From the NCBI GenBank assembly GCA_016215605.1, contig JACRJB010000034.1:1-64000 (forward strand): 64,000 bases of DNA, written 5' to 3'. The notes beneath the pieces are model-generated. The model was not told where the DNA came from. It made no database searches and saw only the letters and a list, made by a program, of their open reading frames with translations. The stretch is from Rhodopseudomonas palustris (GTDB taxonomy: Bacteria; Pseudomonadota; Alphaproteobacteria; Rhizobiales; Xanthobacteraceae). Positions 18,028-30,600 of this stretch are shown piece by piece (position 1 is the first letter of the stretch; every line of letters begins with the position of its first letter). Both the position numbers and the translations under genes were made by a program.

Positions 18028-18109
18028 CCGTCATTGCGAGGAGTGAAGCGACGAAGCAATCCAGCTCGGTGCACCGAACTGGATTGCTTCGCTTCGCTCG
18101 CAATGACGG
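18028..18109. repeat. Palindromic intergenic repeat, family A (copy 2)
   Basis: The ends CCGTCATTGCGAG and CTCGCAATGACGG are inverted complements, with inner arms GCGACGAAGCAATCCAG and CTGGATTGCTTCGC. It starts 23 bp after the TRAP large-permease stop and lies just before the bidirectional-looking terminator at 18121-18153. Confidence 0.9.
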
Positions 18110-18120
18110 GAGAAGACAAC

Positions 18121-18153
18121 AAAAAAGCCCGGCCTCCTCGCGGAGGCCGGGCT
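18121..18153 (-). terminator. Rho-independent terminator of the TRAP binding-protein gene
   Basis: A perfect 12-bp stem, AGCCCGGCCTCC / GGAGGCCGGGCT (18126-18137 and 18142-18153), with a 4-base loop. Read on the minus strand it is followed by TTTTTTGTTG, a strong intrinsic terminator 27 bp after the binding-protein stop. Confidence 0.9.
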
Positions 18154-18180
18154 GATTGCTGGCAGCGATGCTTCGGGTGA

Positions 18181-19476
<1,296 letters not shown>

Positions 19477-20601
19477 TCAGATCGCAGCGCGGGCCTTCAG
19501 GCCGTCCCGGACCTGCCCGGCGATCGCGCGATAGATTGCCGCATGCGGACCGTTCGGTTCGCTGTCGACCGTCGGCCGGCCGGCATCGGCGCTGGCGCGG
19601 ATGTCCATATGCAGCGGGACTTCGCCGAGGAACGGCACGCCGAGCCGTTCGGCCTCGTGCCGAGCGCCGCCGTGCCCGAAGATGTCCGACCGCGTTCCGC
19701 AGTGCGGACACAGGAAGTAGCTCATGTTCTCGATGATCCCGAGCACCGGCACCTCGACCTTGGTGAACATCGCCAGTCCACGCCGCGCATCGATCAGCGC
19801 GAGGTCCTGTGGCGTCGAAACGATCACGGCCCCTTTCAGAGGCACGTTCTGGGCGAGCGTCAGCTGGGCGTCGCCGGTGCCGGGCGGCATGTCCACCACC
19901 AGCACGTCGAGCTGGCCCCAATCGACGTCGCGCAGCATCTGGGTGATCGCCGACATCACCATCGGCCCGCGCCAGATCATCGGCGCGTCCTCGTCGACCA
20001 GGAAACCGATCGACATCACCGACAGCCCGAACCGCTTGATCGGAATCATCCGGCGGCTGTCGTCGAGCTGGGGCTTTTCCTGGATGCCGGTGAGTCGCGG
20101 CACCGACGGGCCGTAGATGTCGGCGTCGAGCAACCCGACCCGCAGGCCGAGGTCGCGCAATCCCAGCGCGAGATTGATCGCCGTGGTCGATTTGCCGACG
20201 CCGCCTTTGCCGGAGGCCACCGCGATGACGGCACGCACCCCCGGGATCTCCGCCTGCTTCGACATCGGCGACTGCGCGCCGCCGGCCGGCGCCGGGCGAT
20301 GCGCCGAGGCCGGCGCGACGCCGGGGCGCTGTGGTTGCGCCGCGGCCGCGCCGGGCTTGCGTTCAGCCGTCAGCGCGACCAGCGCGCTGCCGACGCCGGG
20401 CACGGCGCGCACCGCCGCTTCGGCCGCAGCCCGCACGCTCTCCCACGATCGCGCCTCAGCGGCATCGACATTGATCGAGAAATACACCTTGCCGTCGGTC
20501 ACCGTGATGTCCGACAGCACATCGGCTTGGGTCAGCGCCACGCCGCGCGGCGTCGTCACCTTGGCCAGGCAGTCGCGAATCTGTTGCTGCGTCACGCTCA
20601 A
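19477..20601 (-). CDS. mrp: Mrp/ApbC-type iron-sulfur cluster carrier ATPase
   Basis: A 374-residue P-loop protein that carries and delivers Fe-S clusters in the cytoplasm. It has an N-terminal MIP18/DUF59 domain (residues 1-85, QQIRDCLAKVTTPRG), a Pro/Ala-rich linker, then the Mrp motif ASGKGGVGKSTTAINLALGL with the deviant Walker A. Later come VDMPPGTGDAQLTLAQ and the CxxC of NMSYFLCPHCGTRSDIFG, which binds the bridging cluster. The start was set at TTG (20601), which follows AGGAGA with about eight bases of spacing. An upstream in-frame extension to 20778 looks non-coding. Confidence 0.93.
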   Translation of the reverse strand: MSVTQQQIRDCLAKVTTPRGVALTQADVLSDITVTDGKVYFSINVDAAEARSWESVRAAAEAAVRAVPGVGSALVALTAERKPGAAAAQPQRPGVAPASAHRPAPAGGAQSPMSKQAEIPGVRAVIAVASGKGGVGKSTTAINLALGLRDLGLRVGLLDADIYGPSVPRLTGIQEKPQLDDSRRMIPIKRFGLSVMSIGFLVDEDAPMIWRGPMVMSAITQMLRDVDWGQLDVLVVDMPPGTGDAQLTLAQNVPLKGAVIVSTPQDLALIDARRGLAMFTKVEVPVLGIIENMSYFLCPHCGTRSDIFGHGGARHEAERLGVPFLGEVPLHMDIRASADAGRPTVDSEPNGPHAAIYRAIAGQVRDGLKARAAI

Positions 20602-20920
20602 TGGACATCTCCTGCGCCGATCTGCGTCCCACCGACCATATGGCGTCGTTCGGTTCAAGGCGGAATTGGCTGGCGTTGCGCCCGCCGCGTCATGGCGGCT
20701 GGTGTAGCGCAGCGGCTGATTCCCCCGAACTGCCTTTTGCACTGCGATAGCGAGTTCCTGCGATGGCGGTGCGGACAATTCGGCGCGCGAGCCCCTTGCC
20801 CGTCGAGCCTCGCGGCCTATGCTGGCGCACCTGCCGCGGGCCTGTCTCGGGCTGCGCTCACTCCCTCAACGTCATTCGGCCGGCATTCGTTCGGGCCGCA
20901 CAATTCTGAAGGGTACAGAC
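20602..20920. other. 319-bp divergent intergenic region
   Basis: This lies between the starts of mrp (leftward) and the beta-hydroxyacid dehydrogenase (rightward), so both promoters should be here. Apart from the ribosome-binding sites (AGGAGA for mrp, GAAGGG for the dehydrogenase) nothing distinct was recognised: no palindromic repeat, no strong hairpin, no small gene. Confidence 0.5.
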
Positions 20921-21790
20921 ATGGCCAAAGTCGCTTTCCTCGGTCTCGGCGTGATGGGCTTTCCGATGGCCGGACATCTCGTCAAGAAGGGAGGTCACGA
21001 GGTCACCGTCTACAATCGCACCGCGGCGAAGGCGAAGGCCTGGGCCGATCAGTTCGGCGGCCGGACCGCGGCGACGCCGGCCGAAGCCGCGCGAGGTCAG
21101 GATTTCGTGATGGCCTGCGTCGGCAACGACAACGACCTGCGCGCAGTCACCATCGGCGCCGACGGCGCGTTCGCGGCGATGGCGTCCGGTGCGATCTTCG
21201 TCGACCACACCACCGCCTCCGCCGAGGTCGCGCGCGAACTCGACGCCGCGGCCACCAAGGCCGGCTTTCATTTCGTCGATGCGCCGGTGTCGGGCGGCCA
21301 GGCCGGCGCCGAGAACGGCGTGCTGACGGTGATGTGCGGCGGCAGCGACGCCGCCTACGCCAAGGCGGAGCCGGTGATCGCGTCCTACGCCCGGATGTGC
21401 AAGCTGCTCGGCCCGGCCGGCTCGGGCCAGCTCACCAAGATGGTCAACCAGATCTGCATCGCCGGGCTGGTGCAGGGACTGTCCGAGGGCATCCACTTCG
21501 CCAAGCGGGCCGGCCTCGACGTCAACGCCGTGATCGACACCATCTCCAAGGGGGCCGCGCAGTCGTGGCAGATGGAGAACCGGCACAAGACCATGAACGA
21601 CGGCAAATATGATTTCGGCTTCGCGGTCGAATGGATGCGCAAGGATCTGTCGATCTGCCTCGCCGAATCCCGTCGCAACGGCGCCAGCCTGCCGGTGACC
21701 GCGCTGGTGGACGCGTTCTACGCCGAAGTCGAGAAGCTCGGCGGCCGGCGCTGGGACACCTCCAGCCTGCTGGCGCGGCTCGAGCGCTGA
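20921..21790 (+). CDS. 3-hydroxyisobutyrate dehydrogenase-family oxidoreductase
   Basis: A 289-residue NAD(P)-dependent beta-hydroxyacid dehydrogenase. The Rossmann motif FLGLGVMGFPMAGHLVKKG (residues 6-24) is followed by VYNRT, DAPVSGGQAGAENG (substrate loop) and GSGQLTKMVNQ with the catalytic lysine. The C-terminal helices are complete, ending LLARLER. The family covers 3-hydroxyisobutyrate, tartronate semialdehyde and glyoxylate/succinic semialdehyde reductases; substrate cannot be separated from motifs alone. The start ATG at 20921 follows GAAGGG. It appears to be monocistronic. Confidence 0.93.
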   Translation: MAKVAFLGLGVMGFPMAGHLVKKGGHEVTVYNRTAAKAKAWADQFGGRTAATPAEAARGQDFVMACVGNDNDLRAVTIGADGAFAAMASGAIFVDHTTASAEVARELDAAATKAGFHFVDAPVSGGQAGAENGVLTVMCGGSDAAYAKAEPVIASYARMCKLLGPAGSGQLTKMVNQICIAGLVQGLSEGIHFAKRAGLDVNAVIDTISKGAAQSWQMENRHKTMNDGKYDFGFAVEWMRKDLSICLAESRRNGASLPVTALVDAFYAEVEKLGGRRWDTSSLLARLER

Positions 21791-21850
21791 GACACACAGG
21801 CTACAAATTCGGCGACGATCGCGGTTTTCACGCTGCGGTAACCCCAATCG

Positions 21851-21866
21851 TTAGCCAGCCGTTAAC
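21851..21866 (+). promoter_or_regulatory. CtrA-like box before a histidine kinase gene
   Basis: TTAG-N7-TTAAC at 21851-21866 (TTAGCCAGCCGTTAAC): one mismatch from the CtrA consensus, with the correct 7-base spacing. It is about 100 bp upstream of the kinase start and 60 bp after the preceding stop. Binding is inferred. Confidence 0.35.
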
Positions 21867-21962
21867 CGGAATATCATTCCCTCTGAGACTGCCTGCGAGG
21901 ATTTGAGGCCGGATATAGGCTGATGTAACTGCGCGCGTTTTTGCGCTGGATTTGTGTTGGTG

Positions 21963-23555
<1,593 letters not shown>

Positions 23556-23600
23556 CGATGGGGACTTGCGAACATCACCCAATGTCCGCCACGATCCGGC

Positions 23601-23807
23601 ATGAGCATCGAAACGCCCTGCATCGCGGTCTGCCTGATCGACCCGGACACCAGCCTGTGCTTCGGCTGCGGCCGGACCATGCCCGAGATCGCCCGCTGGC
23701 ATCGGCTGGCGCCGGACCAGCGCCTCGCCATCATGGCGGCGCTGCCCGGACGGATGGCCGACGCCGGCCTGGAGCCGCTCAAGCCCCGCACCGGCCGCGC
23801 CACCTGA
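23601..23807 (+). CDS. DUF1289 small cysteine-rich protein
   Basis: A 68-residue protein with four cysteines, C7, C11, C20 and C23 (ETPCIAVC and SLCFGCGRT), and the MPEIARWHRLAPDQR segment typical of DUF1289. The cysteine pattern suggests a small metal or iron-sulfur site, but the role is not established. It lies 45 bp after the kinase gene and 10 bp before the aspartic protease, so the three may form an operon. The length is normal for the family. Confidence 0.85.
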   Translation: MSIETPCIAVCLIDPDTSLCFGCGRTMPEIARWHRLAPDQRLAIMAALPGRMADAGLEPLKPRTGRAT

Positions 23808-23817
23808 CAGGTGTCCC

Positions 23818-24354
23818 GTGAGCCGCCTGCTGCTCGTCGTCGTGGTGCTGCTGGCGACCGCGGGCGCGGTGGTCGCCTATGGCGATCCGAAACGGATCTC
23901 GGAAGCCGGCGACGCGATGTCGACGATGCTGAAGAAGCGCGTCGCCGCGGCGACCGCCAGCGCCGCCGCAGGCCACGGCCGAACCGTGCAGATCCCGCGC
24001 GGCACCGGCGGCGAGTTCGCGCTGCGCGCCAAGATCAACGGCGTCAGCGCGCCGATGGTGATCGACACCGGCGCGACCTCGGTCGTGCTGACCTACGAGA
24101 CCGCGAAAGCCGCCGGGCTGCCGCTGGAGATTCTCGACTTCAACGTCGACGTCGAGACCGCGGGCGGCCGCACCCGCGCCGCCAAGCTGTCGCTCGACAG
24201 CATCGCGATCGGCAAACTGGTCGAGCGCTCGGTGCCGGCGCTGGTGGTGCCGCGCGGCCAGATGAAGACCAATCTGCTCGGCATGAGCTTCCTCGACCGG
24301 CTGGAAAGCTGGGAGGTGCGTTCCGATCAGCTGCGGCTGCACGGTTATCCGTAA
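23818..24354 (+). CDS. Membrane-anchored retropepsin-like aspartic protease (TIGR02281 type)
   Basis: A 178-residue protein. The N-terminal hydrophobic segment (LLLVVVVLLATAGAVVA, about 4-20) anchors it in the inner membrane with the rest outside. The catalytic motif VIDTGATSVVLT has D83, followed by the family pattern of a single-lobed clan AA aspartic protease: NVDVETAGGRTRAA, then NLLGMSFLDRLESWEV. As a single lobe it should act as a dimer. The start is GTG at 23818. It is convergent with dusA, 36 bp apart. Substrate is unknown. Confidence 0.88.
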   Translation: MSRLLLVVVVLLATAGAVVAYGDPKRISEAGDAMSTMLKKRVAAATASAAAGHGRTVQIPRGTGGEFALRAKINGVSAPMVIDTGATSVVLTYETAKAAGLPLEILDFNVDVETAGGRTRAAKLSLDSIAIGKLVERSVPALVVPRGQMKTNLLGMSFLDRLESWEVRSDQLRLHGYP

Positions 24355-24390
24355 TGCCGATCCTGGTTTGCCGGCTGTCGTTTGGCAGCC

Positions 24391-25386
24391 CTATGCGGCC
24401 TCGGCCGAAGCCCTCTCCCCGACCGCGACCATCGCTTTGCGCAACACGCTGGCGTCGGCGTCCGGCTTGACGCCGAACTCGGACAGATAGCGCCGGAACG
24501 CGCGCGCACCGGGCACGCCCTGATACGCGCCGATGAGATGGCGGGTGATCGCGTGCAGCCGCAGGCCTTGCGCAAGCTGCTCCTCGATATACGGCATCAG
24601 CGCGTCGAGCGCGGCCTTCATCGTCGGATACGGCGCGGCCTCGCCGAACAGCTCCGGATCGACATCGAGCAGCCGCCACGGCTCCTGATACGCGGCGCGG
24701 CCGAGCATCACGCCATCGACATGCGCCAGATGCTGCTTCGCCTCCGCAATGCTGGTGATGCCGCCATTGATGACGATCGGCAGCTGCGGCATGGCCCGCT
24801 TCAGCCGATATACCCGGTCGTAGTCGAGCGGCGGAATATCGCGGTTCTCTTTCGGCGACAGGCCGTTCAGCCAGGCCTTGCGGGCGTGCACGATCAACAC
24901 GTCGACGCCGGCGGCGGCGACGCTGCGCGCCAGCGTGTCGAGTGCCACTTCCGGATCCTGATCGTCGATGCCGATCCGGCATTTCACCGTCACCGGAATC
25001 GTCACCGCGCGCTTCATCGCGGCGACGCCGTCCGCGACCAGCGCCGGCTCCGCCATCAGGCAGGCACCGAACCGGCCGTCCTTCACCCGATCCGACGGAC
25101 AGCCGACATTGAGATTGATCTCGTCGTAACCGAAATCCTCGCCGATCTTCGCCGCGGTCGCGAGGTCGGCTGGATTGGAGCCGCCGAGCTGCAGCGCCAC
25201 CGGATGTTCGCTCGCGTCGAACCCGAGCAGCCGCTGCCGGTCGCCATGGATCACCGCACCCGTGGTCAGCATCTCGGTGTACAGCCGGGCACGCTTGCTC
25301 AGCAGCCGATGGAACACGCGGCAATGCCGGTCGGTCCATTCCATCATCGGCGCCGTGCAAAACCTATGCGACTGTTCCATCAGCAT
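24391..25386 (-). CDS. dusA: tRNA-dihydrouridine synthase A
   Basis: A 331-residue flavoprotein that reduces uridines in the tRNA D-loop. The DusA start is clear: HRFCTAPMMEWTDRHCRVFHR. Family motifs are EMLTTGAVIHGD, VALQLGGSNP, DEINLNVGCPSDRVKDGRFG with the catalytic Cys, VTVKCRIGIDD, IVHARKAWLNGLSPKENRDI and the flavin loop INGGITS. The HARKAWLxGLSPKxNR motif separates DusA from DusB and DusC. Start ATG at 25386, with an alternative at 25380. Confidence 0.96.
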   Translation of the reverse strand: MLMEQSHRFCTAPMMEWTDRHCRVFHRLLSKRARLYTEMLTTGAVIHGDRQRLLGFDASEHPVALQLGGSNPADLATAAKIGEDFGYDEINLNVGCPSDRVKDGRFGACLMAEPALVADGVAAMKRAVTIPVTVKCRIGIDDQDPEVALDTLARSVAAAGVDVLIVHARKAWLNGLSPKENRDIPPLDYDRVYRLKRAMPQLPIVINGGITSIAEAKQHLAHVDGVMLGRAAYQEPWRLLDVDPELFGEAAPYPTMKAALDALMPYIEEQLAQGLRLHAITRHLIGAYQGVPGARAFRRYLSEFGVKPDADASVLRKAMVAVGERASAEAA

Positions 25387-25571
25387 TTTTCGAAAAATTC
25401 GAACCCGGTCATGACGTCCTGAGTGGTGGTTCTACGCCATCACGCGCCGGTTTTCGACGGCGGATTTATCACCCGAGACTGCGCCCGGACGGCCCACACC
25501 GGTCGCCGGGGGCGAGCGCGATCAGGACTTGAACAGCGGCCGCAATCCACACCGTCGCGGATCGCTTGTCC

Positions 25572-26147
25572 TCACAGCGCGTCTTTGCGCTTCTGGGCAT
25601 CCGGACGGATCACGATCTCCTTCAGCCCGCCGTTCGCGACGATCACCACCACGAACACCAATTTGCCGTCGACGTGGTGAAGACCGGCGCTGATCGCCTT
25701 TCCCGGTCCGTATTTCTCGGCGATCGCGATCGCTTCGGACAACGCCATGCGCGACCGCCGGAATTCGTCGATGCTGCGTTTGTCTTCCGCGTGCAGATCG
25801 GAGGCCGGCATCATCATGGCGGAACGAACGATCTGGCGTGTCGCGGCATCGACTACGGTGTTCCAGACCTGGTCGTCGCGATACGATCTGACGTCGAACG
25901 ACGGCGCGGCGCCGTCGCCGTTGAAGCTCAGGTCGTACACCCTGGCTCCGGCCAGATTCGCCTCGACCATCCGGACGAGATCGGCCCCCGAGCCGGCGAG
26001 TGCTGCCGGCAAGGCCTGCTCGTGGCGGAAGTTTCCCGCCGTGCTTTCGTTGGTGCCGCCGGGTTCACGGGCCGGATACACCGCCGCCGACTGGCCGAGC
26101 AGCAGCAGCGCCGTCGTCAGCAATGTGAGAGCCATCCGTGCAGACAT
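25572..26147 (-). CDS. PepSY-domain exported protein
   Basis: A 191-residue protein with a signal peptide (MALTLLTTALLLLGQSAAVY, then PAREPG). The C-terminal half reads as a PepSY repeat (SEAIAIAEKYGPGKAISAGL, then VDGKLVFVVVIVANGGLKEI), and a second, weaker PepSY-like copy may be in the N-terminal half. PepSY domains are usually found in envelope proteins and are thought to bind or inhibit partners, often near metal uptake or proteases. The start ATG at 26147 follows GAGG; a later ATG four codons on is possible. It lies 51 bp after the patatin gene on the same strand and looks like the last gene of that transcript. Confidence 0.75.
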   Translation of the reverse strand: MSARMALTLLTTALLLLGQSAAVYPAREPGGTNESTAGNFRHEQALPAALAGSGADLVRMVEANLAGARVYDLSFNGDGAAPSFDVRSYRDDQVWNTVVDAATRQIVRSAMMMPASDLHAEDKRSIDEFRRSRMALSEAIAIAEKYGPGKAISAGLHHVDGKLVFVVVIVANGGLKEIVIRPDAQKRKDAL

Positions 26148-26198
26148 GTCCGCCTCGTTCATCCTTCACGACGCAACAGAACCGCATCGACGGCGTGC

Positions 26199-27401
26199 CT
26201 AGTTGGCGCCGGCCAATCGGCGGACAGGCTTGTTGTCGGCCACCGGGACGGCGGCGGGAGCGACCGCAGGCGGTGCCTTCGACCATGCCTGGCCGGACCG
26301 CGCCCGGTCGTAGCCGTATTGAAACAACGCACGCATGTACGCGGTGTCGAAGCCTGCGGACGGCGACGGCGGCCGATCGCTTTCGATGTAGGTCAGGTTG
26401 AAGCCGTATTTGTTTCGGCGTGCGAAATCATACGTGCTGTAGAGGATCGACCGGGTCTGCGCCTTGACCAGGGTCGACGACGACCGCGCGGCGATCTCGA
26501 GGGTCTTGTTCGGAACGAGCTGGAATTCCGGTTCGATCTTGTTGTTCATCAGGATGTAGAGCTGCAGGTCCAGCGACTTGCCCCACGACGCGTTGCGCAG
26601 CAGATACGCTTCCGGCAGCGTCAGCACCGGCGCGGTCACGCCGCCATCGACATGCATTTCCTGAAACCGCACGCCGTCGGCTTCCGCGTTCACCAGCATC
26701 GGCGGGAATACCGCCGGCAGGCTCGCCGATGCGGCGACCACGTCCCGGAACAGATCGAGCCCCTGCATCGAGTTCAGCGAAGCGATCCGCCCGAGGTTCC
26801 AGATCACGGCGCGCTGCGAATCCAGATTGGTCGTCACCACGAACAGCATCCGGCCCTTGGCGTGTTCGGCCGCCACCGCCGCGACGAAATCCGCGCTGAT
26901 GTATTGAGCCACCAATTCGCGCAGCCGGGTGTTGCCGAACAGTCCCGATCCGAAGATCGCATTGAAGGGGTTCGGCGAGTCCAGCAGGCTTTCGGCGACG
27001 CCGCTGGTGTAGAACTCGCGCAAGGTCGGATCGTATTGCGGCCCGAGGAACGCGAACGGCGCGATCAGCGCGCCGGTGCTGACGCCCGACACGATCGAGA
27101 ACGACGGACGGTTTCCCGCATCGGTCCATCCGTTGAGCACGCCGGCGCCATAGGCGCCGTCCGCACCGCCGCCCGACAGCGCCAGATAGGTCCGCGGCCC
27201 GGAGATGACCTTATCGTCCTTGAACGCCGATGCCGGCTCGTCCGCAAAGCGCCGCAGATCCTTGAGGCCGAGCACGCGCGCGTCGGACGCTTCCGTCGCG
27301 GTGTAGGGCACGCGCGGCTGAGACGCACACGCGGCGAGCAACCCGCTCAACGCGATCACCACGGCGACGACCAGAGGCCGGGAACTGTTACGCATGACCA
27401 T
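26199..27401 (-). CDS. Patatin-like phospholipase, lipoprotein
   Basis: A 400-residue protein with lipobox LLAAC (C25) behind a hydrophobic segment, so it is lipid-anchored in the envelope. The patatin fold is evident: oxyanion loop SGGGADGAYGAG (76-87), nucleophile elbow GVSTG with S108, and the catalytic Asp in MHVDGGVTAP. It should hydrolyse acyl esters of lipids. It starts 22 bp after the stop of a small SH3-like protein that overlaps the RND pump gene, which makes it probably part of the efflux operon. Start ATG at 27401 (27395 is also possible). No clear Shine-Dalgarno sequence is present, so translation may depend on coupling. Confidence 0.85.
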   Translation of the reverse strand: MVMRNSSRPLVVAVVIALSGLLAACASQPRVPYTATEASDARVLGLKDLRRFADEPASAFKDDKVISGPRTYLALSGGGADGAYGAGVLNGWTDAGNRPSFSIVSGVSTGALIAPFAFLGPQYDPTLREFYTSGVAESLLDSPNPFNAIFGSGLFGNTRLRELVAQYISADFVAAVAAEHAKGRMLFVVTTNLDSQRAVIWNLGRIASLNSMQGLDLFRDVVAASASLPAVFPPMLVNAEADGVRFQEMHVDGGVTAPVLTLPEAYLLRNASWGKSLDLQLYILMNNKIEPEFQLVPNKTLEIAARSSSTLVKAQTRSILYSTYDFARRNKYGFNLTYIESDRPPSPSAGFDTAYMRALFQYGYDRARSGQAWSKAPPAVAPAAVPVADNKPVRRLAGAN

Positions 27402-27423
27402 ACCGGACCATCGAGGAAAAGGC

Positions 27424-27699
27424 TTAAGGATTTGAAGCGTCGCAAAGCGTGCGGCCCGCTTCGGCGCATTGCGGCGACGGGGTCGAACGCGGCACCCGCT
27501 CGAGGTAGTCCTGATGGATGGCCTGAATCGTCTTGCGGTCATCGAATTTGACCCGCCAGCTGCTCGGCGAGCCCTGGCCGACGATCAACCCTTCACGATC
27601 GCCATATTTGGGATGCCGCGCGCGACCGAGCGGGCTCATCCGAACGCGCGCGCCGCGACACAACGGCGGCAAAGCGGTTTCACAGTCTTGAGTAGTCAT
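27424..27699 (-). CDS. Small SH3/KOW-like protein coupled to the efflux pump gene
   Basis: A 91-residue protein. Its start codon overlaps the stop of the RND pump gene by four bases (ATGA at 27696-27699), so the two are probably co-translated. The core RVRMSPLGRARHPKYGDREG followed by LIVGQGSPSSWRVKFDDRKT has the look of an SH3/KOW beta-barrel: alternating hydrophobics with Gly turns, ending QAIHQDYLERVPR. It has no signal peptide and no membrane segment, so it should be cytoplasmic. Four cysteines are spread through the sequence (positions 6, 14, 78 and 86). The function is unknown; position suggests a link to pump expression. Confidence 0.65.
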   Translation of the reverse strand: MTTQDCETALPPLCRGARVRMSPLGRARHPKYGDREGLIVGQGSPSSWRVKFDDRKTIQAIHQDYLERVPRSTPSPQCAEAGRTLCDASNP

Positions 27700-30600
27700 G
27701 CTGGTGTGCCTTCTTCCGGCATCTTGATACGGAACCACGCCACGTAGAGCGCGGGGAGGAACAGCAGGGTCAGCACCGTCCCGACGATGATGCCCCCCAT
27801 CATGGCGAAGGCCATCGGCCCCCAGAACACCTCGCGCGCGATCGGGATCAGCGCGAGGCTCGCCGCGGCGGCCGTCAACAGGATCGGCCGCATCCGGTGC
27901 TCGGTCGCCTCGAACACCGCGTCCCAGGGCGGCTTGCCCTCGCTGCGCAGATGTTCGATTTGCACGATCAGGATGACGGAGTTGCGGATCAGAATTCCGA
28001 TCAACGCCAGCACGCCCAGGATCGCGACGAAGCCGAGCGGCGCGCCGCTCGGCAGCAGCGCGGCGACGACGCCGATCAGCGCCAGCGGCGCCACCGCGAA
28101 CACCAGGAACAGCCGGCTGAAGCTCTGCAACTGCACCATCAGGATGGTCGCCATCACGAACAGCATGATCGGCACCACCGCGGCGATCGGCGCCTGCGAT
28201 TTGGCGCTTTCCTCGACGGTGCCGCCGGCCACCGCCGCATAGCCGAACGGCAGCTTGGCGTTGAACTCGGCGATCTTCGGCTTCAACTGATCGGCCACGG
28301 TCGCGGGCTGCACGGCGTCGATGATGCCGGCCTTCAGCGTGATCGTCGGCAGCCGCGAGCGGCGCCAGATCGTCGGTTGCTCGAGCTCGTAGCGGAACGT
28401 CGCCACGGCGGCGAGCGGCACCGACTGTCCGCTGCTTCCCGACAGTTGCAGGTTGCGCAGCGTCTCGATCGAGCCACGTTCCGCCGCGTTGGCGCGGCCC
28501 AGCACGTTGACGAGGTAGATGTCGTCGCGGACCTGGGTGATCGACGTGCCGTCGAGGATGCCGTTCAGGGTCGAGGCGATGTCCTCGGAGGTGATGCCGA
28601 GCTGCCGCGCCTTGTCCTGCAGCACGTTGACCTTGACGACGCGCTCCGGCTCCATCCAGTCGTACACCACGTCGCCGAGATGCGGGTTGGTCGCCATGAT
28701 GCCGGCGAGCTGCCGCGACAGCTCGCGCACCTTGCCGATGTCCGGCCCGCTGACGCGATACTGGATCGGCCGGCCGACCGGCGGTCCGATGTCCAGCAGC
28801 TTCACCAGCGCGTCGGTGCCCGGGAACGTCTTCTTCAGATAGGCCTGCAACTCGGGCTGCAGCCGGTCGCGATCGGCGAGACTCTTGGTGACGATCACGA
28901 TCTGGCCGAACGAGCGGTCGGCCGGCTGCACGTCGAACGACAGCACGAAGCGCGGCGCGCCCTGCCCGACATAGGTCGACCAGTGATCGATGCCGTCCTT
29001 GCCCTGCAGCGCCTCGCGCTCGAACTGCTGCATCTGCGCGCTGGTTTCGGCGATCGAACTGTTCTGCGGCAGATTCCAGTCGACGATCAGCTCGTTGCGA
29101 TCCGACGACGGAAAGAACTGCTGCTGCACGAACCCCATGCCGACGATCGACAGCGCGAAGGCCGCGACCGTCACGCCGATCGTCAGCCACCGCCAGCGCA
29201 TGCAGAACGACAGCGTTCGGCTGAAGGCGCGCGTGAACCATCCCTTGGTCTCGTGATGCCCCTTCATCTTCTTGGGCAGGATGGTGACGCCGAGCAGCGG
29301 CGTGAACAGCACCGCGACGATCCACGACGTGATCAGCGACACCGCGATGACGACGAACAGCGTGAAGGTGAATTCGCCGGCGGCGCTGCTGTTGAGGCCG
29401 ATCGGAATGAAGCCCGCGACCGTCACCAGCGTGCCGGTCAGCATCGGAAACGCCGTCGAGGTGTAGACGTAGGTCGCGGCCTTCTCGAGCGAATCCCCGA
29501 TTTCGAGCCGCGCCACCATCATCTCGACCGCAATCATGGCGTCGTCGACCAACAGGCCGAGCGCGATGATCAGCGCGCCGAGCGAAATCCGCTGCAACGA
29601 GATGTCGGAATACGACATCACCAGGAAGGTGATCGCCAGCACCAGCGGGATCGAAATCGCCACCACCAGGCCGGCGCGCAGGCCGAGGCTGATGAAGCTG
29701 ATCGCCAGCACGATCGCGACCGCCTCGAACAGCGCCCGGGTGAAGCCCGACACCGCCTCGTCGACGATCTGCGGCTGGTCGGACACCAGATGAACCTCGG
29801 CGCCGACCGGCAGATCGGCGGAGATGTGCTTCATCTTCTCCTTCAGCGCCTCGCCGAACTGCAGCAGATTGGCGCCCGCCTTCATGCCGATCGCCAGCCC
29901 GATCGCCGGCTCGCCCTTGAACCGGAACAGCGAGGTCGGCGGATCGACATAGCCGCGGTGAATGGTGGCGATGTCGGTCAGCGGGAAGAACCGGTCGTTG
30001 ACGCGCAGATTGATCGCCTTGAGGCTCTCCTCGGAGGCGAACTGTCCGCTGACGCGGACGGCGACGCGCTCCGGGCCGGCCTGCAACACGCCGGACGGCG
30101 TGATCGCGTTCTGGGCCTGCAGCGACGCGATGATCGAGCGCTGATCGAGGCCGAGCGCCGCGACCTTGCGGGGCGAGAACTCCAGATAGATCACTTCGTC
30201 CTGGGCGCCGATGATGTCGACGCGGCCGACATTCGGCACCTGCAGGACCTTGGCGCGCACGTCCTCGACCTGATCGCGCAGCTGGCGCTGCGTCAGGCCA
30301 TCGCTGGTGAAGGCGTAGATGTTGCCGAACACGTCGCCGAAGCGGTCGTTGAACGCGGGCCCGACCACGCCCTGCGGGAAGTCGCCCTTGATGTCGTTGA
30401 TCATGTTGCGGACGCGCACCCAGGTCGGGACGACGTCGCGCGCCTTGGTGGTGTCGCGCAGTTCGACGAACACCGTGGTCTCACCGGCGGTGGTGATGCT
30501 CTTGGTGTAGTCGAGCGACTCCAGCTCCTCGAGCTTCTTCTCGATCCGGTCGGTGACCTGGCGCGTCGTCTCTTCGGCGGAGGCGCCCGGCCATTTGGCC

